This document shows, piece after piece, positions 18,963 to 28,481 of a DNA stretch of 43,323 nt. The first letter of the stretch is position 1; the number at the start of each line of letters is the position of its first letter. Source of the stretch: Verrucomicrobiales bacterium. GTDB taxonomy: Bacteria > Verrucomicrobiota > Verrucomicrobiia > Limisphaerales > Palsa-1400. The notes beneath the pieces are model-generated. The model worked only from the letters and a program-made list of their open reading frames with translations. It was not told where the DNA came from and ran no database searches. The stretch spans positions 1-43,323 of the forward strand of contig PLIU01000443.1 of the NCBI GenBank assembly GCA_003140095.1, read 5' to 3'. The translations under genes were made by a program, and so were the position numbers.

Positions 18963-19217
18963 TCAGACCGCCACAGGCGCTTTACTCAGTTTCTTGATAA
19001 AGCTGGCCACGGTGTCGCTGGGCTGCGCGCCATGGCTGACCCAATACTTGGCGCGATCCAGGTTCATCTTGCAATTATCGCCCTTTTTCATGGGCTGATA
19101 ACTGCCGATCTCCTCGATGAATCTTCCATCCCGCGGACTGCGGGCATCGGCCACGACAATGCGGTAATATGGGGCATTTTTGGCCCCGACCCGTTTTAAA
19201 CGAATTCTCACTGACAT
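18963..19217 (-). CDS. rpsP: 30S ribosomal protein S16
   Basis: [42 protein letters not shown]. Confidence 0.97.
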   Translation of the reverse strand: MSVRIRLKRVGAKNAPYYRIVVADARSPRDGRFIEEIGSYQPMKKGDNCKMNLDRAKYWVSHGAQPSDTVASFIKKLSKAPVAV

Positions 19218-19466
19218 AATTAATCTGTTCTGTGGCGGCGGCGCGCCACGACAACATCAACCGCCCGCCGCTTCCGCAGCGTCCAAAAAGGTTGGCCAGC
19301 CTAATCTTGACCCGTCCCGTTGGCAAGCCCTCTTTTTTGGATTCTTCAGACCGGGTGCCGGACGAGCTGTGGAGTTTCTCCCGGAACTCTCCAGGCCAGT
19401 CCGCCGTGCCTGCCGGGACCGGCCCGCATTACCGCTTTGCCGGGCCGCCGTTGGACCGCTTTCCCT

Positions 19467-21032
19467 TCACTGCTCCTGGAGCCGGAAGAAGGCGGCCTGA
19501 TTGCTCGCTGCGCTGGTGAAGACACTTTGGCTCCCGGCGGTGGTAATCCCGCTGGTAATATCGCTCCAACCTCCTGCGGCAAGGTTGGTCGTGGTCTGCA
19601 ACACGTAGCTCGAAGCCGAGGCCGGCCAGGAGATGACAACTTGATTGCCCGACGAGACGATGGCCAGCGACGGCGGCGCAGGCAGAACCAGCGTGTACAT
19701 CGTGCCATCGCCATGGCTGCCCCCGATCGCCGCGGTCCCATAGAGGGTATTTCCCGATAAAATTAACGACGCCACCGGCAAAGCTCCCCCGCTGTTGGTG
19801 AAATGATTTGAAGCATTCGTTTGACCAAGTGAGAAACTGTATAAATTGGTAAAACCCGAGCCATCGATGTTGAGGCTGAAAACCGTGCCAAGATCCGCGC
19901 TGCCACCATCTTGTGCCGTCCCGTACAGTGTGCTGCCCGACAAAATCAAAGCGGTCACCGGAAAGAATCCGTCGGTGTTGGTGTAGTCTCCCTGTGTCTC
20001 GTTGTAGTTGGGAGAACTGAAACTGAACAAAGTCGTAAAAACCAAGTCATTCGTTTGGAGGCTGAACACCGTACCGGTGCCCGCGCTGCCGCCATTTTGC
20101 GCCGTCCCATACAATGTGTTGCCCAGTAAAACCAAACCGGAAACCGGATTGGCTCCGTCGCTGTTCTCATATAATGCCAGGACCGGTTCGTAGGTAGCTT
20201 CACTGAAACTATACAGGTTTGTAAAATCCGAGCCATCGATGTTGACGCCGAACACGGCGCCGCTGGCCCCGGTGCCGCCATACTCCGCCGTGCCAAAGAG
20301 TGTGTTACCCGATAAAATTAATGTGGACGCCGGAATGGCTCCGTCGCTGTTGGTGTATTTATCATAGACATCAATGGTGGATCCCACCGCGAAACTATGC
20401 ACAATGGAGAAATCCGAGCCATCAGTGTTGATGCCGAACACCGTGCCATTGCCTGCGTTGCCGCCACTTTGCGCCGTCCCATACAATGTATTGCCCGCTA
20501 AAACCAATCCGGCAAAAGGATTGGCTCCGTCGCTATTGGCATACAAGGGTGAACCGGAGGTGGCCGTAAAACTATGCAGGTTGGTAAAACCCGAGCCGTC
20601 GGCGTTGACCCTGAACACCGTGCCACTGCCCCCGCTGCCGCCATTCGCTGTCGTTCCATACAGCATGTTGCTCGATAAAATCAAACCGGCAAACGGATCG
20701 GCTCCGTCGCTGTTGGTATAATTGCCCAAATCATTAGCGCCACCCGCCGAGAAATTATGCAAATTCGTAAAACCCGAGCCATTGGTGTTGATGCTGAATA
20801 TCGTGCCATTGCCCGCATTGCCGCCATTGATCGCCGTCCCATACAGTGTGGCGCCCGATAAAAGCAAAGGCGATTCGGGAAAGGCTCCGTCCATGTTGTT
20901 CGAATCAGCGCCGGAGGTGGCCGTGAAGTTATACAGCGTGTCGAAGACCGGGGATTGCGCTCGGACTGGCGAGAGTGCGCCCAAGGCCAACAGCGCCGCG
21001 CCGCATAACAAAATCATTCCGCGCTTCATCAT
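19467..21032 (-). CDS. Secreted tandem-repeat protein, GloVer-type (choice-of-anchor tandem repeat)
   Basis: About 8 repeats of GANPFAGLVLAGNTLYGTAQSGGNAGNGTVFGINTDGSxFTNLHSF; signal peptide; C-terminal VLQTTTNLAAGGWSDIT...FFRLQEQ. Confidence 0.9.
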   Translation of the reverse strand: MMKRGMILLCGAALLALGALSPVRAQSPVFDTLYNFTATSGADSNNMDGAFPESPLLLSGATLYGTAINGGNAGNGTIFSINTNGSGFTNLHNFSAGGANDLGNYTNSDGADPFAGLILSSNMLYGTTANGGSGGSGTVFRVNADGSGFTNLHSFTATSGSPLYANSDGANPFAGLVLAGNTLYGTAQSGGNAGNGTVFGINTDGSDFSIVHSFAVGSTIDVYDKYTNSDGAIPASTLILSGNTLFGTAEYGGTGASGAVFGVNIDGSDFTNLYSFSEATYEPVLALYENSDGANPVSGLVLLGNTLYGTAQNGGSAGTGTVFSLQTNDLVFTTLFSFSSPNYNETQGDYTNTDGFFPVTALILSGSTLYGTAQDGGSADLGTVFSLNIDGSGFTNLYSFSLGQTNASNHFTNSGGALPVASLILSGNTLYGTAAIGGSHGDGTMYTLVLPAPPSLAIVSSGNQVVISWPASASSYVLQTTTNLAAGGWSDITSGITTAGSQSVFTSAASNQAAFFRLQEQ

Positions 21033-21247
21033 CTTTCAGGCTGATTCGGGACCTCATGGCAGGCCTGTTTCGCAAAAAACGCCGCGTGTTCTTTGGACAA
21101 AGCAGCCCTCATACAGCCATTCTTACGCGGGCTTGGCCCATGCGTCAAGGGTTCGATTCAGGCCGGGCGCCGGCCAGTCCCGGAAAAGCATTGAAAATGT
21201 AGGCCCGTCACGGCTACCTCTGCTTGGGGCGGGAACACACGCCTTGG

Positions 21248-22777
21248 ATGGAATTGATCGTTTTTGAAGATGAGCACCTGCTGGTGGTCAATAAGCCGGC
21301 CGGCTGGAATACGCACGCGCCCGCGCCTTTCGCCGGCGAGGGCCTCTACGAGTGGCTCCGGCATCGCCACCCGCGCTGGAGCACTCTCTCCCTTCTCCAC
21401 CGTCTGGATAAGGAAACGTCCGGGTTGATGGTCTTTGGCAAAACCGCCGCCGCCAACCGCTCGCTCACGTTGCAATTCGACCAACGGCGCGTGGAAAAAA
21501 AATATATCCTCTTGACGGATCGCCCACCCGCCTTCCGCGTCTGCCGCGCGCGCTCCGCGCTGGTGCGCACCGGCGCCAAGTACGCCAGCCGGCCGCCCCA
21601 CGCCGGCGCGCCGCTGGCGGAGACTCTCTTTTCGACCGCCGGCGCGGCCATTGAGGCCGTTCCGTTGACAGGCCGGACGCATCAAATCCGTGTCCACGCG
21701 GCCGAGCACGGTTTTCCCATTCTTGGAGACACTCTTTACGGTGGCGCTCCCGCCGCCCGCCTCTGCCTGCACGCCGCGGAATTGCGCTTCGAGCATCCCG
21801 TCACCGGCCAGCCGCTCTCCTTTTCCGTGCCGCCGGATTTTGCGGAAGATTCCCGGCTGGCGTTGCGCTCGGCGATTATCGATCCCTCGCTCACTGACGC
21901 CTTTCGCCTGGTGCATGGGGCGGCGGATGGCTGGCCGGGGTTTTATCTCGACCGCCTGGGTGAAGATCTAATGGCGCAAACTGCCTCCGCGCTGACGGTC
22001 CCGCAGCGCCAACTCATGGAGCGGATCGGGGCGCGCGCCGTTTATCATCAACTTCTGCAACGGCAGGGGCGCACTCCGCCGCGATGGCTCTGGGGCGCGC
22101 CAGCCGCAAATGAAATTCTGGTGCGCGAAAATGGATTACGCTTCCTGCTGCGACTGGAAGAAGGCGGCTCCATCGGGCTTTTCCTGGATCAACGGGAAAA
22201 CCGCCGCCGGGTGTGGCAACGTTACGTCGCGCCGGGATTTGAGCTTCCGCCCGCCCCGGCTGTGCTCAACGCCTTTGCCTACACCTGCGGTTTCTCCGTT
22301 GCCGCGGCGTCCGGCGGCGGCCGTGTCACCAGCCTGGACCTGTCAAAAAATTACTTGGCGTGGGGCCGGCGCAACTTCGAGCTAAACGGGTTAGACCCGT
22401 CCCCGCACGAATTCCTATTCGGCGACGCCTTCGCCTGGTTCCGGCGTCTTGTCAAGAAGAAGCGGCTTTTTGACCTCCTCATCCTCGATCCTCCGACTTT
22501 CTCCCGCTCGCGCGAGAGCGGCGTGTTTCAAGCGGAGAAGAATTATGGCGCTTTGGTGGCCGCCGTGTTGCCTTTGCTCAAACCCGGCGGCACGCTATTG
22601 GCCTCGACCAACGCGGCGGCCTTCGCGCCGGAGGATTTCATCGAAGCCGCCACCGGATCGATTCGGCGGGCGGGCCGGAGCGTGGTGCGCCGCCACTATG
22701 CGCCGCAACCGCCTGATTTCCCCATCGAGCGCGCCGAGCCGGCCTATTTGAAGACCATCTGGCTGCAGGTGGATTGA
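21248..22777 (+). CDS. Fusion: RluA-type pseudouridine synthase plus RlmI-like SAM-dependent rRNA methyltransferase
   Basis: N-term VFEDEHLLVVNKPAGWNTHAP...LLHRLDKETSGLMVFGKT...PLTGRTHQIRVHAAEHGFPILGDTLYGG; C-term GSIGLFLDQRENRRRV...VLNAFAYTCGFSVAAASGGGRVTSLDLSKNYLAWGRRN...DLLILDPPTFSRS. Confidence 0.9.
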   Translation: MELIVFEDEHLLVVNKPAGWNTHAPAPFAGEGLYEWLRHRHPRWSTLSLLHRLDKETSGLMVFGKTAAANRSLTLQFDQRRVEKKYILLTDRPPAFRVCRARSALVRTGAKYASRPPHAGAPLAETLFSTAGAAIEAVPLTGRTHQIRVHAAEHGFPILGDTLYGGAPAARLCLHAAELRFEHPVTGQPLSFSVPPDFAEDSRLALRSAIIDPSLTDAFRLVHGAADGWPGFYLDRLGEDLMAQTASALTVPQRQLMERIGARAVYHQLLQRQGRTPPRWLWGAPAANEILVRENGLRFLLRLEEGGSIGLFLDQRENRRRVWQRYVAPGFELPPAPAVLNAFAYTCGFSVAAASGGGRVTSLDLSKNYLAWGRRNFELNGLDPSPHEFLFGDAFAWFRRLVKKKRLFDLLILDPPTFSRSRESGVFQAEKNYGALVAAVLPLLKPGGTLLASTNAAAFAPEDFIEAATGSIRRAGRSVVRRHYAPQPPDFPIERAEPAYLKTIWLQVD

Positions 22778-22888
22778 CGGGCTGGAGGCCTTCCCGAATC
22801 ATGATCGATTATCTCGAAAGCGCATCCGTCCCCTGTCGCGAACATTAGACTATCTTATTTTAAACCACGGGTCAAACCTCCTTGTATG

Positions 22889-23004
22889 GTCTGACTGGGT
22901 TTGACCGGGCGCGTTCCGCCGCCCCCTTTTCCTCATCGGATTGTCCAATTTCAGGACACGGCAACCGCCCCGCAGGTTTGATTTGGTTTGACTGGGTTTG
23001 ACTA
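22889..23004. repeat. Second locus of GGTTTGAYTK decamer arrays
   Basis: GGTCTGACTG GGTTTGACCG (22889-22908) and GGTTTGATTT GGTTTGACTG GGTTTGACTA (22975-23004), the latter preceded by CCGCA as at 10321-10325. Confidence 0.8.
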
Positions 23005-23540
23005 GCCGGGTCATTCGGGCCTGTTATGCGTGAAAACCACGCAATTCGCAACCCCTCCCCAACTATCTAAAGCCAAGGTGCGTGGATGAACAAACTTCGC
23101 CAACACATAAGCAATCCTAATCCACTTACATGCAGGCCAATCGTCCGGTACCCGCTCCTGCGGTTATCCTTGTCGAGGCCGCATTCGCGACTGCGAACTT
23201 TCAAAGAACAGGCGCGTGAGCGCCACACACACAGAACAATACTATGTTATGAAGGAAACGCAAAATGCGTTTTTGGACGGGCTTGATCCAGGCCGCAAAT
23301 GAGATTCTGAACCGCACTATTTTTGGACCCGACGCCCGGCGCACAAATCGAAATCTTGAAACCTGTGAACCTTGAATGGCATACGACTTCTCCTATCCGG
23401 CGCGCGCCACGAAAATGGCGAGCACAATCCTTTTCGGCGCCAATTTTTTCATGAGTCGATCATTCGTGCAGGAATTGCTTGAAAAACTCGGTTGCTCTCA
23501 ACCACTTTGCGCGGTATCATAATTCCAGAAAGATTCGTTT

Positions 23541-23768
23541 ATGTCAGACCAAGAGAAGAACATCGAACTACTGGAGAATCAGTTTCCGGCCATCTCCGGG
23601 TCGGCTTTTGCGGCGGCCCGCGAGCGAGTTCTCGCTTCTGGACAAAGTGTGCTGCAATCCGAGCATGGAAATATTTACGAGGTATTTCCCGATGGCCGCC
23701 GTAATCTGGTGAAAACGATCGAACCTCCCACATTTGTCGTACCCGGTCGCAGAATCACCATCCGGTGA
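23541..23768 (+). CDS. Small protein, candidate antitoxin partner of the downstream zeta-like protein
   Basis: MSDQEKNIELLENQFPAISGSAFAAARERVLASGQSVLQSEHGNIYEVFPDGRRNLVKTIEPP; its stop abuts or overlaps the next start. Confidence 0.65.
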   Translation: MSDQEKNIELLENQFPAISGSAFAAARERVLASGQSVLQSEHGNIYEVFPDGRRNLVKTIEPPTFVVPGRRITIR

Positions 23769-23770
23769 GC

Positions 23771-24523
23771 ATGAGCGTGCCACGCCTCCGGATGTTCGCC
23801 GGGCCGAACGGTTCGGGCAAAAGCACATTGAAGTCCTGCCTTCCCAAGGAATTGTTGGGCGTGTATTTGAATCCCGATGAGATCGAGCAGGAAATCCGCC
23901 GGCAGCTTTTTCTGGATTTTGCAGCCTATGGAGTGACGACGACGGTTGACGAGGTGTTGGCGTTCTTCAAAGGATCTTCGTTGTTGATTACCGCCGGGTT
24001 TGGCGAGGCCACCAAACAGCTTGGATTTGCGAATGACCGGCTGGATTTTAGGAAAGTGGACGTGAATTCTTATTTCGCATCCGTGGCGGGGGATTTTCTC
24101 CGGCAAAAGCTGCTGGACCAAAAGCTTTCGTTCACTTTTGAAACGGTGATGTCTCATCCGAGCAAAGTGGATCTGCTGGCCAGTGCGCAGCAAGCGGGCT
24201 ATCGGACTTATTTGTATTTCGTCGCCACAGATGATCCGGACATCAATATTTCGCGGGTGCGCAGCAGGGTGAAATTGGGCGGGCACGCCGTGCCGGAAGA
24301 CCGGATCGTGAAGCGTTACCACCGCTCTCTGGACTTGTTGATGCAAGCCATACAGCACACGAACCGCGCTTATGTGTTCGACAACTCTGGTGACAACAAG
24401 GACAAGAAGCACACTTGGCTCGCGGAAATTACTGATGGCGCGGTACTGGACCTAAAATCAGACCAGGTGCCCGCCTGGTTCAAGCGATCAGTCTTGGACA
24501 AAATCAACTCGCAACCGGCATGA
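23771..24523 (+). CDS. Zeta toxin-like P-loop protein
   Basis: MSVPRLRMFAGPNGSGKSTLKSCLPKELLGVYLNPDEIEQEIRR...LSFTFETVMSHPSKVDLL: Walker A and zeta-type motifs. Alternative GTG start at 23765. Confidence 0.8.
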   Translation: MSVPRLRMFAGPNGSGKSTLKSCLPKELLGVYLNPDEIEQEIRRQLFLDFAAYGVTTTVDEVLAFFKGSSLLITAGFGEATKQLGFANDRLDFRKVDVNSYFASVAGDFLRQKLLDQKLSFTFETVMSHPSKVDLLASAQQAGYRTYLYFVATDDPDINISRVRSRVKLGGHAVPEDRIVKRYHRSLDLLMQAIQHTNRAYVFDNSGDNKDKKHTWLAEITDGAVLDLKSDQVPAWFKRSVLDKINSQPA

Positions 24524-24785
24524 TCGTCGGCAGCCAGAATGAGTAATTACATCGCTTGGCGCCCAGCGAGAGAATAGACCAGCGCCCAAAATTAAGCCAC
24601 GCCAGAAATGAATCCACATGAATCCAAGAGTGATGAGCACCCAAAATTTAATCGTCTCTTTTCATACCAGCGTGTGGACATGTCCAAACCATACCCACTC
24701 TTCGTGTAAAAAACAAGCGTGGAACCGTTGGGCGTGGAACCATTGGACTCGAGCCCAGAGTCCACCCGGAACCGGCTCCAGTGAT

Positions 24786-25163
24786 TCATTCGGCCGCTGG
24801 GGCATCGCTCTCCGCCACACTCTGTAATATATCATCGACTTCAAGCCGCTCGTCTTCTGCGAATGATGCCGCGCACGAATAATTCACTACAATAGTCCGA
24901 CTGCCGCAAAACAACCACCAAAAACGATGAAAGGCGCCACTCCCTGTGCTTGTCGTGGCGATGCCCTGCAGCTTGCCAGAAAACTGCTTATGGAAGGCAG
25001 GGTTGAACTTGGGGCGCTCCGATTCCGGCCGGCAGACCATCACGAAGATCTGCCCAATGCCATCCGGTTTGAAAAACGTTGCACCATCGAAAAGAAGCTC
25101 CCTCACTTTCCATCCTTCGGGAAGGCGGGCCTGCCAGATTTTCGTTTGATAAAGATGCGGCAT
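24786..25163 (-). CDS. Hypothetical protein
   Basis: 125-aa ORF MPHLYQTKIWQARLPEGWKVRELLFDGATFFKPDGIGQIFVMVCRPESERP..., protein-like composition. Confidence 0.5.
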   Translation of the reverse strand: MPHLYQTKIWQARLPEGWKVRELLFDGATFFKPDGIGQIFVMVCRPESERPKFNPAFHKQFSGKLQGIATTSTGSGAFHRFWWLFCGSRTIVVNYSCAASFAEDERLEVDDILQSVAESDAPAAE

Positions 25164-25188
25164 AATTCCCCGATCGGCCTAACAATTA

Positions 25189-26073
25189 TCAAACCACAAA
25201 GCGCGGTTCAAACACAGGTCCCAAGCCGTGCTTGCGCAATAACTCGATGAAACGCGCGATGCCGCGCCGTTCCTCCGCGCCTAAATGATAGTGGATGTGC
25301 CAGCCCAAGTAGTCCTTGCGAAAGTCGTGATCGAATTCCGTCCGGCTGGAAATGATGTAGTCCAGCGTGTCCAGGCCGAAGTTCCGGGCCTCGCGCAAAC
25401 CGCGGCGCAAGGCTTCGTTGGGAATGCGCCGCAACGCCCACACCGCATAGACAAACGGCAAACCTGTCAAGTCGAACCACGCCGCGCCTAAATCCCACAT
25501 CGCATGCGGCGGCGAGGAGCGGGCGAACTCCAGCGCCTGGTCCCCGATCAAAAGCACGTTTTCCAGCGAGCGCGCGGCCGCGTAATCGGGCAGCGGGCGC
25601 AGCTCCGGCCGCCAGCCGTTCTCGGCCAGCAGCACCTTGAGCAAATGCAAACTCGACAGCGAAGCGGTGTCGCAATAAATCTCCCGCATCTCCGCCAGCG
25701 GCTGCCGATGGGCCAGAAAGACGCTCTGGACTTCCCCCAGCGAGGCCACGGCAATGCCGTCAAGTATATCGTAGCGGTCGTGCAGCAGCACTTCCGTCAG
25801 GCTCACCAGCGCCGCGTCCAACTCATCGCGCTGCAACAGCCGCGCCAATTCCGATGGCGGCGCGAAGAGGATTTGCTCCTCCAGCCCGCGCGTCAGCGGC
25901 ACCGCGTTGAGATAAGGCACGGAGCCGATCTTGAAGCCGGCCAGGGAATTCTCCATTTGCGCTTCCTGCTGGAGCAAACCGGGCCGCGTTTCGCGCTCGA
26001 AGCGCCGGGCCAATTCTTCCGGCGTCTCGGGGGGAGCCAGGCGCAGCTTGGGCGTTTCTTCAGGGGTGGGCAT
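25189..26073 (-). CDS. mqnA: Menaquinone biosynthesis protein MqnA (chorismate dehydratase)-like
   Basis: FKIGSVPYLNAVPLTRGLEEQ...ARLLQRDELDAALVSLTEVL...; adjacent to mqnE/mqnP. Start may instead be ATG at 25956. Confidence 0.85.
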   Translation of the reverse strand: MPTPEETPKLRLAPPETPEELARRFERETRPGLLQQEAQMENSLAGFKIGSVPYLNAVPLTRGLEEQILFAPPSELARLLQRDELDAALVSLTEVLLHDRYDILDGIAVASLGEVQSVFLAHRQPLAEMREIYCDTASLSSLHLLKVLLAENGWRPELRPLPDYAAARSLENVLLIGDQALEFARSSPPHAMWDLGAAWFDLTGLPFVYAVWALRRIPNEALRRGLREARNFGLDTLDYIISSRTEFDHDFRKDYLGWHIHYHLGAEERRGIARFIELLRKHGLGPVFEPRFVV

Positions 26074-26079
26074 GGAAGC

Positions 26080-27246
26080 TCAAGCGGAGGCCAGATTGCT
26101 CTCCAAAACCTGGGATACGCCCGCCGCCGTCGCGTCCTCCCCCGGCGGGGCGTTCCAAATTTTAACCGGCTGATAAAAAGTGTCGCGCTGCACGGGCGTG
26201 CGTCCGGTCTCGCGGATGGCTTTGACCATTTCCGCCTCGGTTTGTAGTTGCGGTGTGGTGGCGCCGGCCATGTGAAAAATATGCTCTTCCAGGATCGTGC
26301 CGTGCAAATCATCCGCCCCGTAATTCAGCGCCACTTGTGCCAGCTTCAAGCTCAGTCCGACCCAGTAGGCTGTGATGTGGTCGAAGTTGTCCAGGTAGAT
26401 TCGGCTCACGGCGATAGTGCGCAAAGAATCAAAACCGGTCGGCGGAACACGCACCGGAATATCGTTGTTCTCCGGTTGGTAAGGCAGCGGCACGAAACCG
26501 GTGAAGCCGCGCGTCTCGTCCTGCAAATCGCGGAGCTGGCGCAAGTGATCGACCCGGTCGGCCAGCGATTCCACGTGCCCGTAGAGCATCGTGCAAGTGC
26601 TCCGTCCACCCATCTTGTGCCAGGTGCGGTGAACGTCCAGGTATTCCTCGGCCGATTCCTTCCCGCGGGCGATGCGCGAGCGGATCTCCGGGCGGAAAAT
26701 TTCCGCGCCGCCGCCCGTCAACGAATCCAGGCCGGCCTCGCGCAATTCGCGCAACGTATCGGCGACCGATTTCCGGGCCATCCACGCCAGGTGCAAAATC
26801 TCGATGGCCGTGAAGCATTTCAATTGCAGGCGCGCGTCCACCGCTTTGAGCGCCCGCAGCATCTCGGTGTAATAACTGAAGGGCAAAGAGGGATGCAGCC
26901 CGCCGACGATGTGCAATTCAGTCACGCCCACGGCCAGGGCGGCGCGCGCTTTGCTCGCGATCTCCTCGACGGTGAATTGCATGCCGTCGGCATCGCGCTT
27001 CTTGCGGGCGAAGGCGCAGAACTGGCAGCTCAGGATGCAGTAATTGGAATAATTGATGTAGCAGTTGACGATAAAGCTGGCGCGGGCGCCGTTTTTCCGT
27101 CGGCAAACCAGGCTGGCCATGGCGCCGAGGGCGTTGAGGTCTTTGCTCTCAAAGAGCCGCAGCGCCTCCTTTTCGGAAAACCGTTCGCCCGCCGCGGCCT
27201 TTTCGTAAAGGCCGCGCCATTCCCCCTGTTGCAAAAAAGAATTCAT
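26080..27246 (-). CDS. mqnE: Aminofutalosine synthase MqnE (radical SAM)
   Basis: NCYINYSNYCILSCQFCAFARKKRDADG (CxxxCxxC), GVTELHIVGGLHPSLPFSYYTEMLRALK, LTGGGAEIF. ATGA overlap with the mqnP stop. Confidence 0.92.
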   Translation of the reverse strand: MNSFLQQGEWRGLYEKAAAGERFSEKEALRLFESKDLNALGAMASLVCRRKNGARASFIVNCYINYSNYCILSCQFCAFARKKRDADGMQFTVEEIASKARAALAVGVTELHIVGGLHPSLPFSYYTEMLRALKAVDARLQLKCFTAIEILHLAWMARKSVADTLRELREAGLDSLTGGGAEIFRPEIRSRIARGKESAEEYLDVHRTWHKMGGRSTCTMLYGHVESLADRVDHLRQLRDLQDETRGFTGFVPLPYQPENNDIPVRVPPTGFDSLRTIAVSRIYLDNFDHITAYWVGLSLKLAQVALNYGADDLHGTILEEHIFHMAGATTPQLQTEAEMVKAIRETGRTPVQRDTFYQPVKIWNAPPGEDATAAGVSQVLESNLASA

Positions 27247-28253
27247 CTTTTGAACCGAATCCATGGAAACACAATTTCGGTCAGAGTCACGACCAGAAAC
27301 ACCACCCCGATGAGGGCGTTGAGGCGGAAGAAGGCCACTTGAATCCAATCCAAGCCGCGCCGCCGCGCCAGCCCATGTTCCAGCAGCAAACAGCCCAAAA
27401 TGAAAATCAGGCCCGCGCCGTAAGCCAGGCTCAATCCCGCCAGCAAGCCGAAGACGGCCAGCAGCAGCCACATCGCCAGATGGCACAGGAACGAGGCGGA
27501 GAGCGCATTGGCCACGCCCCATCGCACCACCAGCGAGTGCAAGCCGTGCCTTCGGTCAAACTCGTGATCTTGCACCGCATAGATAATGTCAAAGCCCACC
27601 AGCCAAAACATCACCGCCGCCGCCAGCAACAAGGGCAGCGCCGCGCTGTATTGCAAGACCCGCGCTCCGTGTCCCGGTGGCCAGAAATCAAAACTGCCCT
27701 TCACCGCCAGCCACGCGCCCACCGGCGCCAGCGCCAGCGCCAGCCCCAAAAAAACGTGCGTGAAATCCGTGAACCGTTTCGTCAGCGAATAAAAGCAAAT
27801 CACCAGCAGCGCCATAGGCGAAAGGTAAAAGCAGACCGGGTTGAGGAAGTAGGCGGCGGCGATCAATCCCGCCCCGCTCGCCAGGCACAATGTCCAGGCG
27901 CCCGCCAGCGAAATCTCCCCGCGCGGCAAATGGCGCCCGGCCGTGCGCGGATTGGCGCGATCGAATTCGCGGTCAGCGATGCGATTGAACGACATCGCGC
28001 ACGTCCGCGCGCAGGTCATGGCAGCCAGGATGAGCAGGAAGACTCTGGCCCCCGGCCAGCCCCGTTGGTCGCGCGCCGCCACGGCCATCGAGGCCAGGGC
28101 GAAGGGCAGGGCGAAGACAGTATGGGAGAACTTGACAAAGCCGCCCCAGCGGCGAAGGGCCGCCAAAATGGCACCATCGCGCCTGGCCGCAGACGGCGGG
28201 GGCGCATGGTCAAGGTGTTGCCCGTGGCTGCCAGGCTGGCCTTGCGGTTCCAT
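27243..28253 (-). CDS. mqnP: UbiA family prenyltransferase (MqnP-like)
   Basis: FVKFSHTVFALPFALASMAVA...NRIADREFDRANPRTAGRHLP...YAVQDHEFDRRHGLHS: two Asp-rich UbiA motifs, overlapping mqnE. Confidence 0.88.
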   Translation of the reverse strand: MEPQGQPGSHGQHLDHAPPPSAARRDGAILAALRRWGGFVKFSHTVFALPFALASMAVAARDQRGWPGARVFLLILAAMTCARTCAMSFNRIADREFDRANPRTAGRHLPRGEISLAGAWTLCLASGAGLIAAAYFLNPVCFYLSPMALLVICFYSLTKRFTDFTHVFLGLALALAPVGAWLAVKGSFDFWPPGHGARVLQYSAALPLLLAAAVMFWLVGFDIIYAVQDHEFDRRHGLHSLVVRWGVANALSASFLCHLAMWLLLAVFGLLAGLSLAYGAGLIFILGCLLLEHGLARRRGLDWIQVAFFRLNALIGVVFLVVTLTEIVFPWIRFKR

Positions 28254-28259
28254 ATTGCC

Positions 28260-28481
28260 CTAGGGCATGACGCCCAAAGCTGGTTTGTCGAACTTCACGC
28301 CCTTGCGGACGGCGTGATCATACATTTCGGCCACGTAGCGGCGGCGTTCTTTGAGCGGCAGAAAGTTCACGCGCGCCATTTCCTCCCCAAACGCGCGCAC
28401 GTGAAAGTCGTAGATCGCGCGACGCAGTTTTCGGCGAACCGCCGGCGGCCAGACGATTTTGCGCTGTTTTGTCCTTTTCAT
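28260..28481 (-). CDS. Small hypothetical protein coupled to upstream gene
   Basis: MKRTKQRKIVWPPAVRRKLRRAIYDFHVRAFGEEMARVNFLPLKERRRYVAEMYDHAVRKGVKFDKPALGVMP; 4-nt overlap with 28478-29395. Confidence 0.6.
   Translation of the reverse strand: MKRTKQRKIVWPPAVRRKLRRAIYDFHVRAFGEEMARVNFLPLKERRRYVAEMYDHAVRKGVKFDKPALGVMP

Noticed and set aside
24595-24750. Short direct repeats (CCCAAAATTWAA; GTGGAACCRTTGG)
   Set aside because: Too short and isolated to support an element.
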